Positions 1-7,299 of a DNA stretch of 11,592 nt are shown here, in pieces. The DNA is from an uncultured Clostridia bacterium (GTDB lineage: Bacteria; Bacillota; Clostridia; Oscillospirales; Acutalibacteraceae). Location: the NCBI GenBank assembly GCA_946002045.1, contig CAMFYM010000043.1, positions 1 to 11,592 of the forward strand. The letters are read 5' to 3'. The notes beneath the pieces are model-generated. The model searched no databases. It worked only from the letters and a program-made list of their open reading frames with translations, and was not told where the DNA came from. The stretch's first letter is position 1. The number at the start of each line of letters is the position of its first letter. Position numbers and translations under genes: made by a program.

Positions 1-43
1 ACCTAAGCCTTCGTCGGCAGCGTCAGATGTGTATAAGAGACAG
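1..43 (+). other. Illumina Nextera adapter left on the contig end (artefact)
   Basis: Bases 11-43 match the Nextera read-1 adapter, ending in the 19-base Tn5 mosaic end (AGATGTGTATAAGAGACAG) at 25-43. Bases 3-10 (CTAAGCCT) match the i5 index sequence I know as S508/N508, and bases 1-2 (AC) match the end of the P5 segment before the index. The order index, adapter, mosaic end, insert is that of a raw library molecule, so genomic sequence starts at base 44. The adapter contains no stop codon in the frame of the minus-strand gene that runs into it, so automatic gene calling would add false residues to that protein. Confidence 0.97.
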
Positions 44-852
44 GTCAAGGACTTCTTATAAACCCTTAACACCAAATAAGACGACAATCCTATTATAACT
101 GCACCCAATAATGATACGGCACCCAGCATACCTCTTACTGCAACAACTATTGCATTTGAATACAGCTCAGGCGTAATGAGTGGGTGAATGTTAACAGTTA
201 ACAGCAGGCATATTATTCCTGTAAGCACCATTGCCAAGCCTATTGACGAAAGTGCACCACAGGTAACCATTTTAACATCCTTCTTTTTGCTGAAAAGGAA
301 TACTAAAGGCGCATAGGCAACTGCTATTGCCAGCAGGCCTGTTGACGAAAATTTGCCGTAGCTTGACTTAACCTGATTTAAAAATTCCTTAGCCTGTGTA
401 GGCTCCTTAATACCAAAGCTGTCCGAATATGCCTGAGCAGCACTAACGGCTGTGTTATGTATCATATCCTTGCTGTATTTCATTGAATTACCGTCAAGGT
501 ATTCCTTGCACAGATTTTCAAACTGCTCCACAATATCCTCGTTATAAAAGGTTGTGCTGTTGTTCCTAAAAAGTCGTTGCACGGCAGATTCAGCCGACGG
601 AGCATTGTTATCAAGAATTGTTGTAAACACCTGTGCAGGTATATTGCTCTTTGCTGCCACCACCTGAATTTGTGCTTCAAAGTTTTCCTTTGTTTTGCTT
701 ACAACAGCTTTTGAGGCAAAAACCTTTGCCATATATTGTTCATTACACAGGGTGCATCTGACAGCCTGTGCGCCGAAAAATAACAATCCACCTGCTGCAA
801 TGATTACGGTTAAAACAGCAGCAAGAATTGTTCTTCCTTTACCAAAGGTCAT
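44..852 (-). CDS. Four-helix membrane protein, partial (C-terminus cut by contig end)
   Basis: An open frame starts at ATG 850-852 and runs for about 269 codons to the adapter without a stop, so the real C-terminus is missing. The start is fixed by an AGGAGG site (860-865) that overlaps the stop codon of the sortase-like gene upstream. Residues 8-28 form a signal anchor, followed by a polar, probably extracellular segment of about 140 residues (29-165). Three further hydrophobic helices lie near 170-187, 197-220 and 243-262. Lysine-rich turns (KKK near 189-191, RVYKK near 263-267) place those loops in the cytoplasm. A CxxC pair (C33, C36) sits just outside the first helix. I do not recognise the family. 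The tight coupling to the sortase-like gene, with an 11-base gap, suggests the two proteins work together at the membrane; that is inference. Confidence 0.85.
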
Positions 853-863
853 ATTTGCACCTC

Positions 864-1496
864 CTACGGATTGATTTTAACGCCACCGGTCATTTCACAA
901 ACTGCTACAAAGTAATTGTTAGAAATGCCACTGCTTTTTGTACTGTCGCAATAAATAAGCATAGCCCTGCCGATACCGTCTGCCAGTGCTTTAATATTTT
1001 CCTCACCGTCAACATAATAAGTGTCAATCACCTGATATTCACATTTGCCGTATATTGTATCTACTGTCACAACATCCTCTGCTTCAAGGGATTTTACCAC
1101 CAAATTATCAGACTTATAGCAGGACAGAATTGACACACCCACCTCACCGGGCAGCTTTCCGTTTTCAGCCACATTGCACTTGCCTATGGCATTAAACGGA
1201 TTTGCGTCATAAATAAGCTCTAACGACTCACTGTTTATATTGATTTTGCCAATAATTGTATTTGATGTAATTAGAGGCAATTCGCTTTTGATGATTTCGT
1301 TTTTATTCAGCATCGCATTTTCGGCAACAATCACATCTTCCATGTCATAGTCGGCAAAAACAGACTGCTTGTTATCAAAAGGGAACGAATTATCAAACCG
1401 ACTGAACACGGCAAAAAACAACACTGTTGCTAACAGAGCTGCGATTGCAGGAATTACGGCTGCAAATTTGACAAATTTCTTTTGAGAATGATTCAT
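864..1496 (-). CDS. Membrane-anchored sortase-like protein, catalytically degenerate
   Basis: This is a 210-residue protein with one N-terminal membrane helix (about 12-32) and an extracellular domain that follows the sortase pattern. The pattern elements are IGKI(N)I near 82-87, LPGEVGVSIL near 115-124, a VVTVDTIYGKCEYQV strand pair near 142-156, LIYC at 180-183 and a final strand YFVAVCEM near 195-202. C183 occupies the place of the catalytic cysteine of the TLxTC motif. The position of the catalytic histidine (GNTVIAGH in active enzymes) reads GVSILSCY, so Y127 replaces it. The usual arginine just before the last strand is replaced by S-N-N-Y (192-195). Active sortases need the Cys, His and Arg, so transpeptidation is unlikely and a binding or scaffolding role is possible. 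It is second in a minus-strand operon. The Shine-Dalgarno site (AAAGG) is weak. The fold call is by motif pattern only and could be mistaken. Confidence 0.72.
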   Translation of the reverse strand: MNHSQKKFVKFAAVIPAIAALLATVLFFAVFSRFDNSFPFDNKQSVFADYDMEDVIVAENAMLNKNEIIKSELPLITSNTIIGKININSESLELIYDANPFNAIGKCNVAENGKLPGEVGVSILSCYKSDNLVVKSLEAEDVVTVDTIYGKCEYQVIDTYYVDGEENIKALADGIGRAMLIYCDSTKSSGISNNYFVAVCEMTGGVKINP

Positions 1497-1535
1497 ATTT
1501 AATCAACCTTTTCGGTATTTGGTATTTATTATATG

Positions 1536-2369
1536 TTATCTGCCCTGGGACTGAAGTGCATTTTGCAATGCATTGTTCTTTTTCTTCGGCTTATAGGCAG
1601 GAGGATTTTTAAGCTGCTTTGTGAATTTGTTTTCCTTCCTTAAAAGCTTGTTGATTTCGTGAACGGGGCCTGACATATATTCGGACATATATTTGTCTGC
1701 TGTTGCCAAAAGCTCCTTATCATTTTTCATTGCACCAAGGATTGTTACGCCGATAATATCCTGCACCTCATTTGTGCCATCCTCATAAATTTCGTTAAGC
1801 ATTTTAAAAAGCTTTTTACATTCGGCGTCATTGCCCCTTGCAATAATATCAATTACCTTTTTTGTGCCGATTTCGGTAAAGAAGGTTTCAGGCAAAAATT
1901 CGCCGTACTTGGCAATATTCTCCTTAATATCGTCCTTTGTTTCAGGGAACATTACGCCAAAGCGATTAGCAAGGGAGTCGGAATCATAGCTGATAACACC
2001 GTTCTTTGCCTTCGTTCTTGAAACAGCCTTTGGCATCTTAATTTTATCAATGTCAACCTTTTTCCTTGCGTTATAGAGTGACTTGATTTCGTCCTCGATT
2101 TCATTGGCAAGTGATTTTGCGTCACGCTCATCATATGATTGTGTATCAAAAAGGCTTTTTGAAATTGTGTTAAACTCGCCCTGATTTTTTTCGTCCTCAC
2201 ACTCAAAGGACATAATTCCGTTGTCCCTGTCATACGCTACCTTGTATTCACCCTTTTCACCTGAAAAGGTAATACCGTTTTCTTCCTGTGACTGCTTTTT
2301 AAAGCCTAATTCTGTATTTGTATTCTCTAACTGTTTTTCTATAATTTTGAATACCTCGTTAATTTCCAT
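1536..2369 (-). CDS. Cytosolic protein of unknown function, 277 residues
   Basis: The protein is acidic and soluble, with no signal peptide and no membrane helix. The N-terminal half (to about residue 115) alternates short strands and charged helices. The C-terminal half (about 130-240) looks all-helical, with a stretch EIYEDGTNEVQDIIGVTILG that resembles a small helical family of unknown function (possibly DUF7674, from memory and unverified). The tail is basic and low in complexity (KPKKKNNALQNALQSQ). An upstream ATG at 2379-2381 is possible, but it overlaps the GGAG ribosome site (2376-2379), which sits six bases before the ATG at 2367-2369, so I take the latter. It is the first gene after the promoter at 2430-2458, and the sortase-like gene follows after 39 bases with no terminator visible, so the three minus-strand genes are probably co-transcribed. 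No function is proposed. Confidence 0.8.
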   Translation of the reverse strand: MEINEVFKIIEKQLENTNTELGFKKQSQEENGITFSGEKGEYKVAYDRDNGIMSFECEDEKNQGEFNTISKSLFDTQSYDERDAKSLANEIEDEIKSLYNARKKVDIDKIKMPKAVSRTKAKNGVISYDSDSLANRFGVMFPETKDDIKENIAKYGEFLPETFFTEIGTKKVIDIIARGNDAECKKLFKMLNEIYEDGTNEVQDIIGVTILGAMKNDKELLATADKYMSEYMSGPVHEINKLLRKENKFTKQLKNPPAYKPKKKNNALQNALQSQGR

Positions 2370-2375
2370 AGCTAT

Positions 2376-2379
2376 CTCC
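2376..2379 (-). promoter_or_regulatory. Ribosome binding site that decides the start of the unknown minus-strand gene
   Basis: On the minus strand the sequence GGAG lies six bases before the ATG at 2367-2369. The alternative ATG four codons earlier shares its G with this site (ATGGAG) and has no Shine-Dalgarno sequence of its own upstream. Confidence 0.6.
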
Positions 2380-2429
2380 ATTCGGTTTTTATGGGCACAG
2401 TATTATATATTAACATACCCTATTTTGTT

Positions 2430-2458
2430 ATTATAACACCCCTGTATGCATTTGTCAC
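2430..2458 (-). promoter_or_regulatory. Sigma-A promoter for the minus-strand three-gene operon
   Basis: Read on the minus strand, GTGACA (2453-2458) is followed by a 17-base spacer and TATAAT (2430-2435). A TG dinucleotide one base before the -10 box makes it an extended -10. It lies about 60 bases before the first gene and is divergent from the ddl promoter. Confidence 0.72.
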
Positions 2459-2485
2459 TAAATTTTTATTTATTATTTTATTGTG

Positions 2486-2514
2486 TTGATTATTTTGTAA
2501 TGATATGATACAAT
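2486..2514 (+). promoter_or_regulatory. Sigma-A promoter for the ddl operon
   Basis: TTGATT (2486-2491), a 17-base spacer and TACAAT (2509-2514), with an extended TG at 2506-2507. The leader to the ddl start is short, about 25 bases, and contains only the AGGAG ribosome site at 2531-2535. Confidence 0.75.
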
Positions 2515-2546
2515 ATTATGAATAATTTTTAGGAGCTGATAATCCT

Positions 2547-3617
2547 ATGGAAAACAAAATAACATTAGGCATTATTTTTGGTGGCGTATCATCTGAGCAT
2601 GATATTAGCTGTATTTCCGCAAAGGGTATTATTTCAAATCTTGACTTTAACAAGTACAATGTTGTACTTTTAGGAATAACAAAGCAGGGCAAGTGGTACA
2701 TCTTTAACGATGATATTAACCTTTTACCTGAGGATAAATGGCTCACATCAAAAAGCCTTATACCTGCATTTATTTCACCTGATGCGGATATTCACGGCAT
2801 CGTTACATCAAGGGGCGAGATAATAAGGCTTGATGCCGTGTTCCCTGTTCTTCACGGTAAAAACGGTGAGGACGGCACAATTCAGGGGCTTTTCCAATTA
2901 GCTCAAATCCCATTTGTTGGCTGTGACGCCACATCATCAGGTGTTTGTATGGATAAAGCAGTGACCAACGCCGTTGCAGACGCCTTTGGTATTGAGCAGG
3001 CAAAATGGTGTGCAATCAACCAATATGAATATACTGAAAACGGCGACGCTATGCTTGATGATGCTATTGAAAAATTAGGATTTCCTATTTTTGTTAAGCC
3101 GGCAAATGCAGGCTCCTCCGTAGGAATATCAAAGGCACACAACAAGGATGAGCTTGTTAAAGCAATGGAGATTGCTTTGAAGGAGGACAAAAAGGCTGTT
3201 CTTGAGGAATTCATTGACGGCTTTGAGGTTGAGTGTGCCGTTATGGGCAACAACAGGCCTGTTGCAGCCGAGGTTGGTCAAATTATTGCTGCTGCAGAAT
3301 TTTACGACTTTGATGCAAAATACAACAATCCTCAATCAGAGCTTCACATCCCTGCCGAGATACCGGAGGAGAAAAGAAATCAAGTCAGAGAATATGCTAT
3401 CAAGGCATACAAGGCACTTAGCTGTGAGGGTATGGCTCGTGTTGACTTTTTCGTTACAAGGGACGACGGCAGAGTTCTGCTTAATGAGGTTAACACAATA
3501 CCGGGTCAAACACCGATAAGTATGTACCCAAAGCTTTTTGAAGCAATAGGAGTTCCATATTCAGAGCTTATTGACAGGCTTATATCCCTTGCTCTTGAAC
3601 GAGGTGGAAAAATTTAA
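2547..3617 (+). CDS. ddl: D-alanine–D-alanine ligase
   Basis: This ATP-grasp enzyme joins two D-alanines for the peptidoglycan precursor in the cytoplasm. The length of 356 residues matches the long DdlA/VanA-type form. Visible motifs are the N-terminal GIIFGGVSSEHDIS with E17, the strand HGKNGEDG near 103-110, the ATP-binding IFVKPANAGSSVG (181-193), the omega-loop EFYDFDAKY (251-259) and the C-terminal RVDFFV...LLNEVNTIPG with N316. The loop tyrosine Y259, equivalent to Tyr216 of E. coli DdlB, is kept, as expected for a D-Ala-D-Ala enzyme and not a D-Ala-D-Lac (VanA) enzyme. The second substrate loop reads GQTPISMYPKL; many relatives have GFTSISMYPKL, so Q321 and P323 are mild departures. 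It is the first gene of an operon with the DUF1934 gene, argS and the radical SAM gene. Confidence 0.96.
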   Translation: MENKITLGIIFGGVSSEHDISCISAKGIISNLDFNKYNVVLLGITKQGKWYIFNDDINLLPEDKWLTSKSLIPAFISPDADIHGIVTSRGEIIRLDAVFPVLHGKNGEDGTIQGLFQLAQIPFVGCDATSSGVCMDKAVTNAVADAFGIEQAKWCAINQYEYTENGDAMLDDAIEKLGFPIFVKPANAGSSVGISKAHNKDELVKAMEIALKEDKKAVLEEFIDGFEVECAVMGNNRPVAAEVGQIIAAAEFYDFDAKYNNPQSELHIPAEIPEEKRNQVREYAIKAYKALSCEGMARVDFFVTRDDGRVLLNEVNTIPGQTPISMYPKLFEAIGVPYSELIDRLISLALERGGKI

Positions 3618-3638
3618 AAATTACTAACGGACTGATTT

Positions 3639-4067
3639 ATGAACAAGATAGTTTTAGAAATTACAGGCACTCAAAGAATAGACAGGCAAAAGGATAAAAT
3701 TGAAATGGCAACCGTAGGCACCATTGAGGAGGACGCCGACGCTTATATTGTGAAATACACTGAGGAGCAGGAGCCTCCCATGGCAGCAACTGATGTTTGC
3801 GTAAAAATCTACAAAAATGAAAAGACTGTGGAAATGACTCGTTCAGGTTCATTTGGCTCGTTTTTAATAATTGAAAAATCCAAAAGGAATTTGTGCAGGT
3901 ACGGTACTGAATACGGTGATATACTTATGGGTATTTCCGGTCGCAATATTGAGATTGAACACGGTGACGGAAAGGGCTGCTTTAGCTTTTCGTACGATAT
4001 TGATATTAACGGTGCCCTTGCCTCAAAAAATGAATTGAAAATGGAATTCAAAAATAATCAGGAGTAG
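3639..4067 (+). CDS. DUF1934 (YwiB-like) beta-barrel protein
   Basis: This is a 142-residue soluble protein of unknown role. The pattern of alternating strands (ITGTQRIDRQKDKIEMATVGTIEED, then YIVKYTEE, VCVKIYKNEKTVEMTRSGS, a YGTEYGDILMGI turn and a final strand FSFSYDIDINGALASKNEL) matches the DUF1934 family, which includes B. subtilis YwiB and has a calycin-like barrel. In B. subtilis ywiB also lies directly before argS, and here only four bases separate the two genes. The gene begins 21 bases after ddl with a poor ribosome site (GGA), so it may be translated partly by coupling. The function is not known; the pairing with argS is the best clue. Confidence 0.87.
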   Translation: MNKIVLEITGTQRIDRQKDKIEMATVGTIEEDADAYIVKYTEEQEPPMAATDVCVKIYKNEKTVEMTRSGSFGSFLIIEKSKRNLCRYGTEYGDILMGISGRNIEIEHGDGKGCFSFSYDIDINGALASKNELKMEFKNNQE

Positions 4068-4071
4068 CATA

Positions 4072-5760
4072 ATGTCAAAAATAGTTAAGGAAACAGAAAA
4101 TCAATTAAAGCAAATTCTTATAGATGCAGTTAATTCGGCAATAGATGCAGGAGAATTGCCACAGGCAGATATGCCTCAATTTATCGTTGAGGTGCCTGCC
4201 AACAAGTCAAACGGTGATTTTTCGTCAAACATTGCAATGGCAGGTGCAAGGAGCTTCAAAAAAGCACCCAATATGATTGCCCAAAGCATTGTAAAACACA
4301 TTGATTTATCAGCAACACTTTTTGATAGAGTTGAAATTGCAGGACCGGGATTTTTAAATTTCTTCCTGTCACAAAAATATTACAGCGAAATTCTTAAGGA
4401 TGTTTTTGCCTGTGGTGATGACTACGGCAAATCCGATTACGGTCAGGGTAAAAAAGTGCTGGTGGAATTTGTTTCTGCAAATCCCACAGGTCCTATGCAC
4501 ATAGGCAATGCCCGTGGTGGCGCTATCGGCGACTGTCTTGCATCTGTTCTTGATTGGGCAGGATTTGATGTCAGCCGTGAGTTTTATGTTAACGATGCCG
4601 GTAATCAGGTGGAAAAATTTGCCACATCACTTGAGGTTAGATACCTTCAGCACTTTGTGGACGGTGTTGAAATGCCTGAGGATGCATACCACGGTGCAGA
4701 TATTACCGAGCATGCCGAAAACTTCATAAAAGAGGTTGGCGACAAATATGTTGACGCCCCTGCTGACGAAAGAAGGAAGGCACTTGTTAACTATGCACTG
4801 CCAAAGAATATTGCAGGTCTTGAAAGAGATTTGGGCAGATACAGAATTACTTATGATAATTGGTTTAGGGAGTCAACACTCCATAATGACGGCTCTGTTG
4901 AAAAGGTTATTTCTGCACTTAAGGAGCGTGGCGTAACCTATGAGCAGGACGGTGCATTATGGTTCAAGGCGTCTGAATTTGGCAATGATAAGGATATAGT
5001 TCTTATCCGTGCAAACGGTTTACCCACATATATTGTTCCGGATATTGCATATCATTATAACAAGCTTGTTACCCGTGGATATGACAAGGCCATTGATGTT
5101 TTAGGTGCAGACCACCACGGCTATATTCCAAGGATGAAGGCTGCATTAACAGCGCTTGGTCTTGATGCCGACAGGCTTGATATTGTAATTATGCAGATGG
5201 TAAGACTTGTTCGTGAGGGAGAAACCATCAAGCTTTCAAAGCGTTCAGGTAAGGCAATTACTCTTAATACACTTATTGACGAGGTTCCCCTTGACGCAGC
5301 AAGATTTTTCTTTAATCTTCGTGAGCCTAATTCTCACTTTGATTTTGATTTGGAGCTTGCTGCAAAAAAATCAAGCGAAAATCCTGTGTACTATGTTCAA
5401 TATGCCCACGCCCGTATTTGCTCTATTGTTAAAAAGGCACAGGAGCAAGGCATTGAGCTTCGTACTCCTACCGACGATGAGCTTATGCTCCTTAACAGCG
5501 ACGAGGAAAAGGAGCTTATCCGTCATTTGTCTGCCTTAACCGGAGAAATCGTTGCTGCTGCAAAGGCGTATGACCCTGCAAAAATCACTCACTATGTTGT
5601 TGAGCTAGCAACTCTTTTCCATAAATTTTATAATGCACACAGAGTTATGGGTGAGGAAGAGGGCTTAATGCAGGCAAGATTATATCTTTGCATTGCAGTT
5701 AGAGATACAATAAAGAATATTTTGACAATGTTAAAAATTACCACACCAGAGGTAATGTAA
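4072..5760 (+). CDS. argS: Arginyl-tRNA synthetase
   Basis: This class I synthetase charges tRNA-Arg with arginine in the cytoplasm; its 562 residues are the usual length. The order is an N-terminal Add-1 domain (about 1-115, with VEVPANKSNGDFSSNIAM), then the catalytic core with SANPTGPMHIGN, where the HIGH-type motif is HIGN at 143-146, then the GADHHGYIPRMKAAL segment, a KMSKS-type loop KLSKR (387-391), and the helical DALR anticodon-binding domain (from about 440, YVQYAHARICSI, ending HRVMGEEEGLMQARLYLC). The ribosome site AGGAG (4060-4064) lies in the last codons of the DUF1934 gene. The radical SAM gene follows 12 bases later, so the two are in one transcript. Confidence 0.97.
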   Translation: MSKIVKETENQLKQILIDAVNSAIDAGELPQADMPQFIVEVPANKSNGDFSSNIAMAGARSFKKAPNMIAQSIVKHIDLSATLFDRVEIAGPGFLNFFLSQKYYSEILKDVFACGDDYGKSDYGQGKKVLVEFVSANPTGPMHIGNARGGAIGDCLASVLDWAGFDVSREFYVNDAGNQVEKFATSLEVRYLQHFVDGVEMPEDAYHGADITEHAENFIKEVGDKYVDAPADERRKALVNYALPKNIAGLERDLGRYRITYDNWFRESTLHNDGSVEKVISALKERGVTYEQDGALWFKASEFGNDKDIVLIRANGLPTYIVPDIAYHYNKLVTRGYDKAIDVLGADHHGYIPRMKAALTALGLDADRLDIVIMQMVRLVREGETIKLSKRSGKAITLNTLIDEVPLDAARFFFNLREPNSHFDFDLELAAKKSSENPVYYVQYAHARICSIVKKAQEQGIELRTPTDDELMLLNSDEEKELIRHLSALTGEIVAAAKAYDPAKITHYVVELATLFHKFYNAHRVMGEEEGLMQARLYLCIAVRDTIKNILTMLKITTPEVM

Positions 5761-5772
5761 GCGAGGAGCAAA

Positions 5773-7188
5773 ATGGCACAAATAAAAAGCAAGGTGCTTC
5801 ACAGAGTCGGCGACAGGCTCTTTAAGTACATTTACAAAAACCCACAAAAAAATATGCTTAAGCTCGTTAAGCTGGGAAAGCTTTTTGCAGGCAAAATGTA
5901 CCCTGAAAGTACATTTACCAAGCCTATTGAAATCATTTCCGACGAAAGCAATATTTGGCACGACTTCCTGTTTAGAGGTATAGAGGAGATTGACCCGGAT
6001 TTTTTGCGTAAGGCTGTGCTGACCTTTGGCATTGATTTAGGTCTTATAGGCACCTCTACTCTTAGGCACAAGCGTGATGTTGAGCATTGTAATATTCCGT
6101 GGGTTGTGCTAATGGACCCAACATCTGCCTGCAATATGAAGTGCAAGGGCTGTTGGTCTGCCGAATACGGTCATCACTCAAATCTTACTCTTGATGATAT
6201 GAGGAAGGTTGTTAGAGAAAGTAAGGAGCTGGGCACCCACTTTTTTATGTTTACAGGTGGCGAGCCTCTAATCAGGAAAAACGATATTCTCACCCTTGCA
6301 AGAGAGAATAGTGATTGCATCTTCCTTTCCTTTACAAACGGCACTCTTGTTGATGACAAATTCTGTGAGGATATGAAGGAATGTGGCAACCTTGCATTAG
6401 CCCTTTCTATTGAAGGCAGTGAGGAAACTAACGACAGTCGCCGTGGTGACGGTGCATACCAAAGAACATTTAAAGCAATGCAATTACTGAAAGAGCACAA
6501 GTGCCTTTTTGGTATTTCTGTTTGCTACACAAGTGTTAACTACAAGGCTGTTACATCTGACGAATTCTATGACCTGATGATAGAAAACGGTGCAAGATAT
6601 GCATGGTACTTCCACTATATGCCTGTTGGCAGTAATGCCGACAAGAGCCTGCTTTTAACACCGGAGCAACGAGAGCATGTTTACCGTGCAATCCGTGAAA
6701 AAAGAGATGCAAAAAAAGGCAAGCCCATATTTACCGTTGATTTCCAAAATGATGCTGAATTTGTGGGTGGCTGTATTGCCGGTGGCAGAAACTATTTTCA
6801 CATCAACTCCGAGGGTGATGTTGAGCCCTGCGTATTTATTCATTATTCCGACTCTAACATTAGGGAAAAGACAATCCTTGAATGCTTAAAATCGCCATTA
6901 TTCAAGGAATACTACAAGGGTCAGCCCTTTAACGATAATATGCTTCGTCCCTGCCCTATGCTTGAAAATCCACAGGCATTAAGGCATATTGTTAAAAAAT
7001 CAGGTGCTAAATCAACTAACCTTATTAAAGAGGAAAGCGCAGAGGAGCTTTGCTCAAAATGTGATGATTACGCAAAAATGTGGGCACCAAAGGCAAAGGA
7101 AATTTGGGAGGAAAAGGAAAGATTTAAGCCCTTTACACAATATTACCGTGACACTCCCGAGGGTATTGCAGAGCAAAAAGGCAAATAA
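5773..7188 (+). CDS. Radical SAM protein with SPASM-like C-terminal cysteines
   Basis: A 471-residue enzyme of the radical SAM superfamily, with no assigned substrate. C120, C124 and C127 form the CxxxCxxC motif that holds the catalytic iron-sulfur cluster, preceded by the strand VVLMDPTSA. TGGEP (161-165) is the SAM-binding motif. The C-terminal part has cysteines C334 (GGCIAGGRNYFHI), C353 (GDVEPC), C394 (RPCPM), C427 and C430 (CSKC), the arrangement of a SPASM or twitch auxiliary-cluster domain. An N-terminal basic helical region of about 105 residues (KVLHRVGDRLFKYIYKN...) precedes the core and may lie on the membrane. GAGGAG (5763-5768) is an excellent ribosome site. I know this as a widely conserved, uncharacterised clostridial family. 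No precursor peptide gene is visible beside it, which argues against peptide maturation. Confidence 0.88.
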   Translation: MAQIKSKVLHRVGDRLFKYIYKNPQKNMLKLVKLGKLFAGKMYPESTFTKPIEIISDESNIWHDFLFRGIEEIDPDFLRKAVLTFGIDLGLIGTSTLRHKRDVEHCNIPWVVLMDPTSACNMKCKGCWSAEYGHHSNLTLDDMRKVVRESKELGTHFFMFTGGEPLIRKNDILTLARENSDCIFLSFTNGTLVDDKFCEDMKECGNLALALSIEGSEETNDSRRGDGAYQRTFKAMQLLKEHKCLFGISVCYTSVNYKAVTSDEFYDLMIENGARYAWYFHYMPVGSNADKSLLLTPEQREHVYRAIREKRDAKKGKPIFTVDFQNDAEFVGGCIAGGRNYFHINSEGDVEPCVFIHYSDSNIREKTILECLKSPLFKEYYKGQPFNDNMLRPCPMLENPQALRHIVKKSGAKSTNLIKEESAEELCSKCDDYAKMWAPKAKEIWEEKERFKPFTQYYRDTPEGIAEQKGK

Positions 7189-7198
7189 TCATTTTATC

Positions 7199-7236
7199 AG
7201 TGCGACAAAGGTCAATCCCTGTCGCACTATTCTTTT
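7199..7236 (+). terminator. Intrinsic terminator of the ddl–argS–radical SAM operon
   Basis: AGTGCGACA (7199-7207) pairs perfectly with TGTCGCACT (7220-7228) around a 12-base loop, followed by ATTCTTTT. It begins ten bases after the radical SAM stop codon. The T-run is interrupted, so it may be leaky. Confidence 0.78.
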
Positions 7237-7245
7237 ATCCAAAAA

Positions 7246-7274
7246 TTGACTTTTTTTCGTCAATAATGTATAAT
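7246..7274 (+). promoter_or_regulatory. Consensus sigma-A promoter for the multi-pass membrane gene
   Basis: TTGACT (7246-7251), a spacer of exactly 17 bases and TATAAT (7269-7274). It starts just after the upstream terminator and leaves a short leader of about 20 bases. Confidence 0.88.
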
Positions 7275-7286
7275 ATCATTATCATA

Positions 7287-7291
7287 AGGGG
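7287..7291 (+). promoter_or_regulatory. Ribosome binding site that decides the start at 7300
   Basis: AGGGG lies eight bases before the ATG at 7300. An in-frame GTG at 7291 overlaps this site and would leave no ribosome site, so the longer reading is rejected. Confidence 0.6.
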
Positions 7292-7299
7292 TGAAAATT

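Noticed and set aside
828..1133. Plus-strand frame of 101 codons opposite the sortase-like gene
   Set aside because: It lies antisense to a gene with a good ribosome site and family motifs, and has no ribosome site or recognisable features.
2547..3617. Vancomycin-resistance type D-Ala-D-Lac ligase, considered because the length is VanA-like
   Set aside because: The omega-loop keeps the AKY tyrosine of ordinary D-Ala-D-Ala ligases, and no vanH, vanX or regulator genes are nearby.
5773..7188. RiPP (modified peptide) cluster around the radical SAM gene
   Set aside because: No small precursor frame with a ribosome site, no peptidase and no exporter is present on either side; the neighbours are argS and a terminator.
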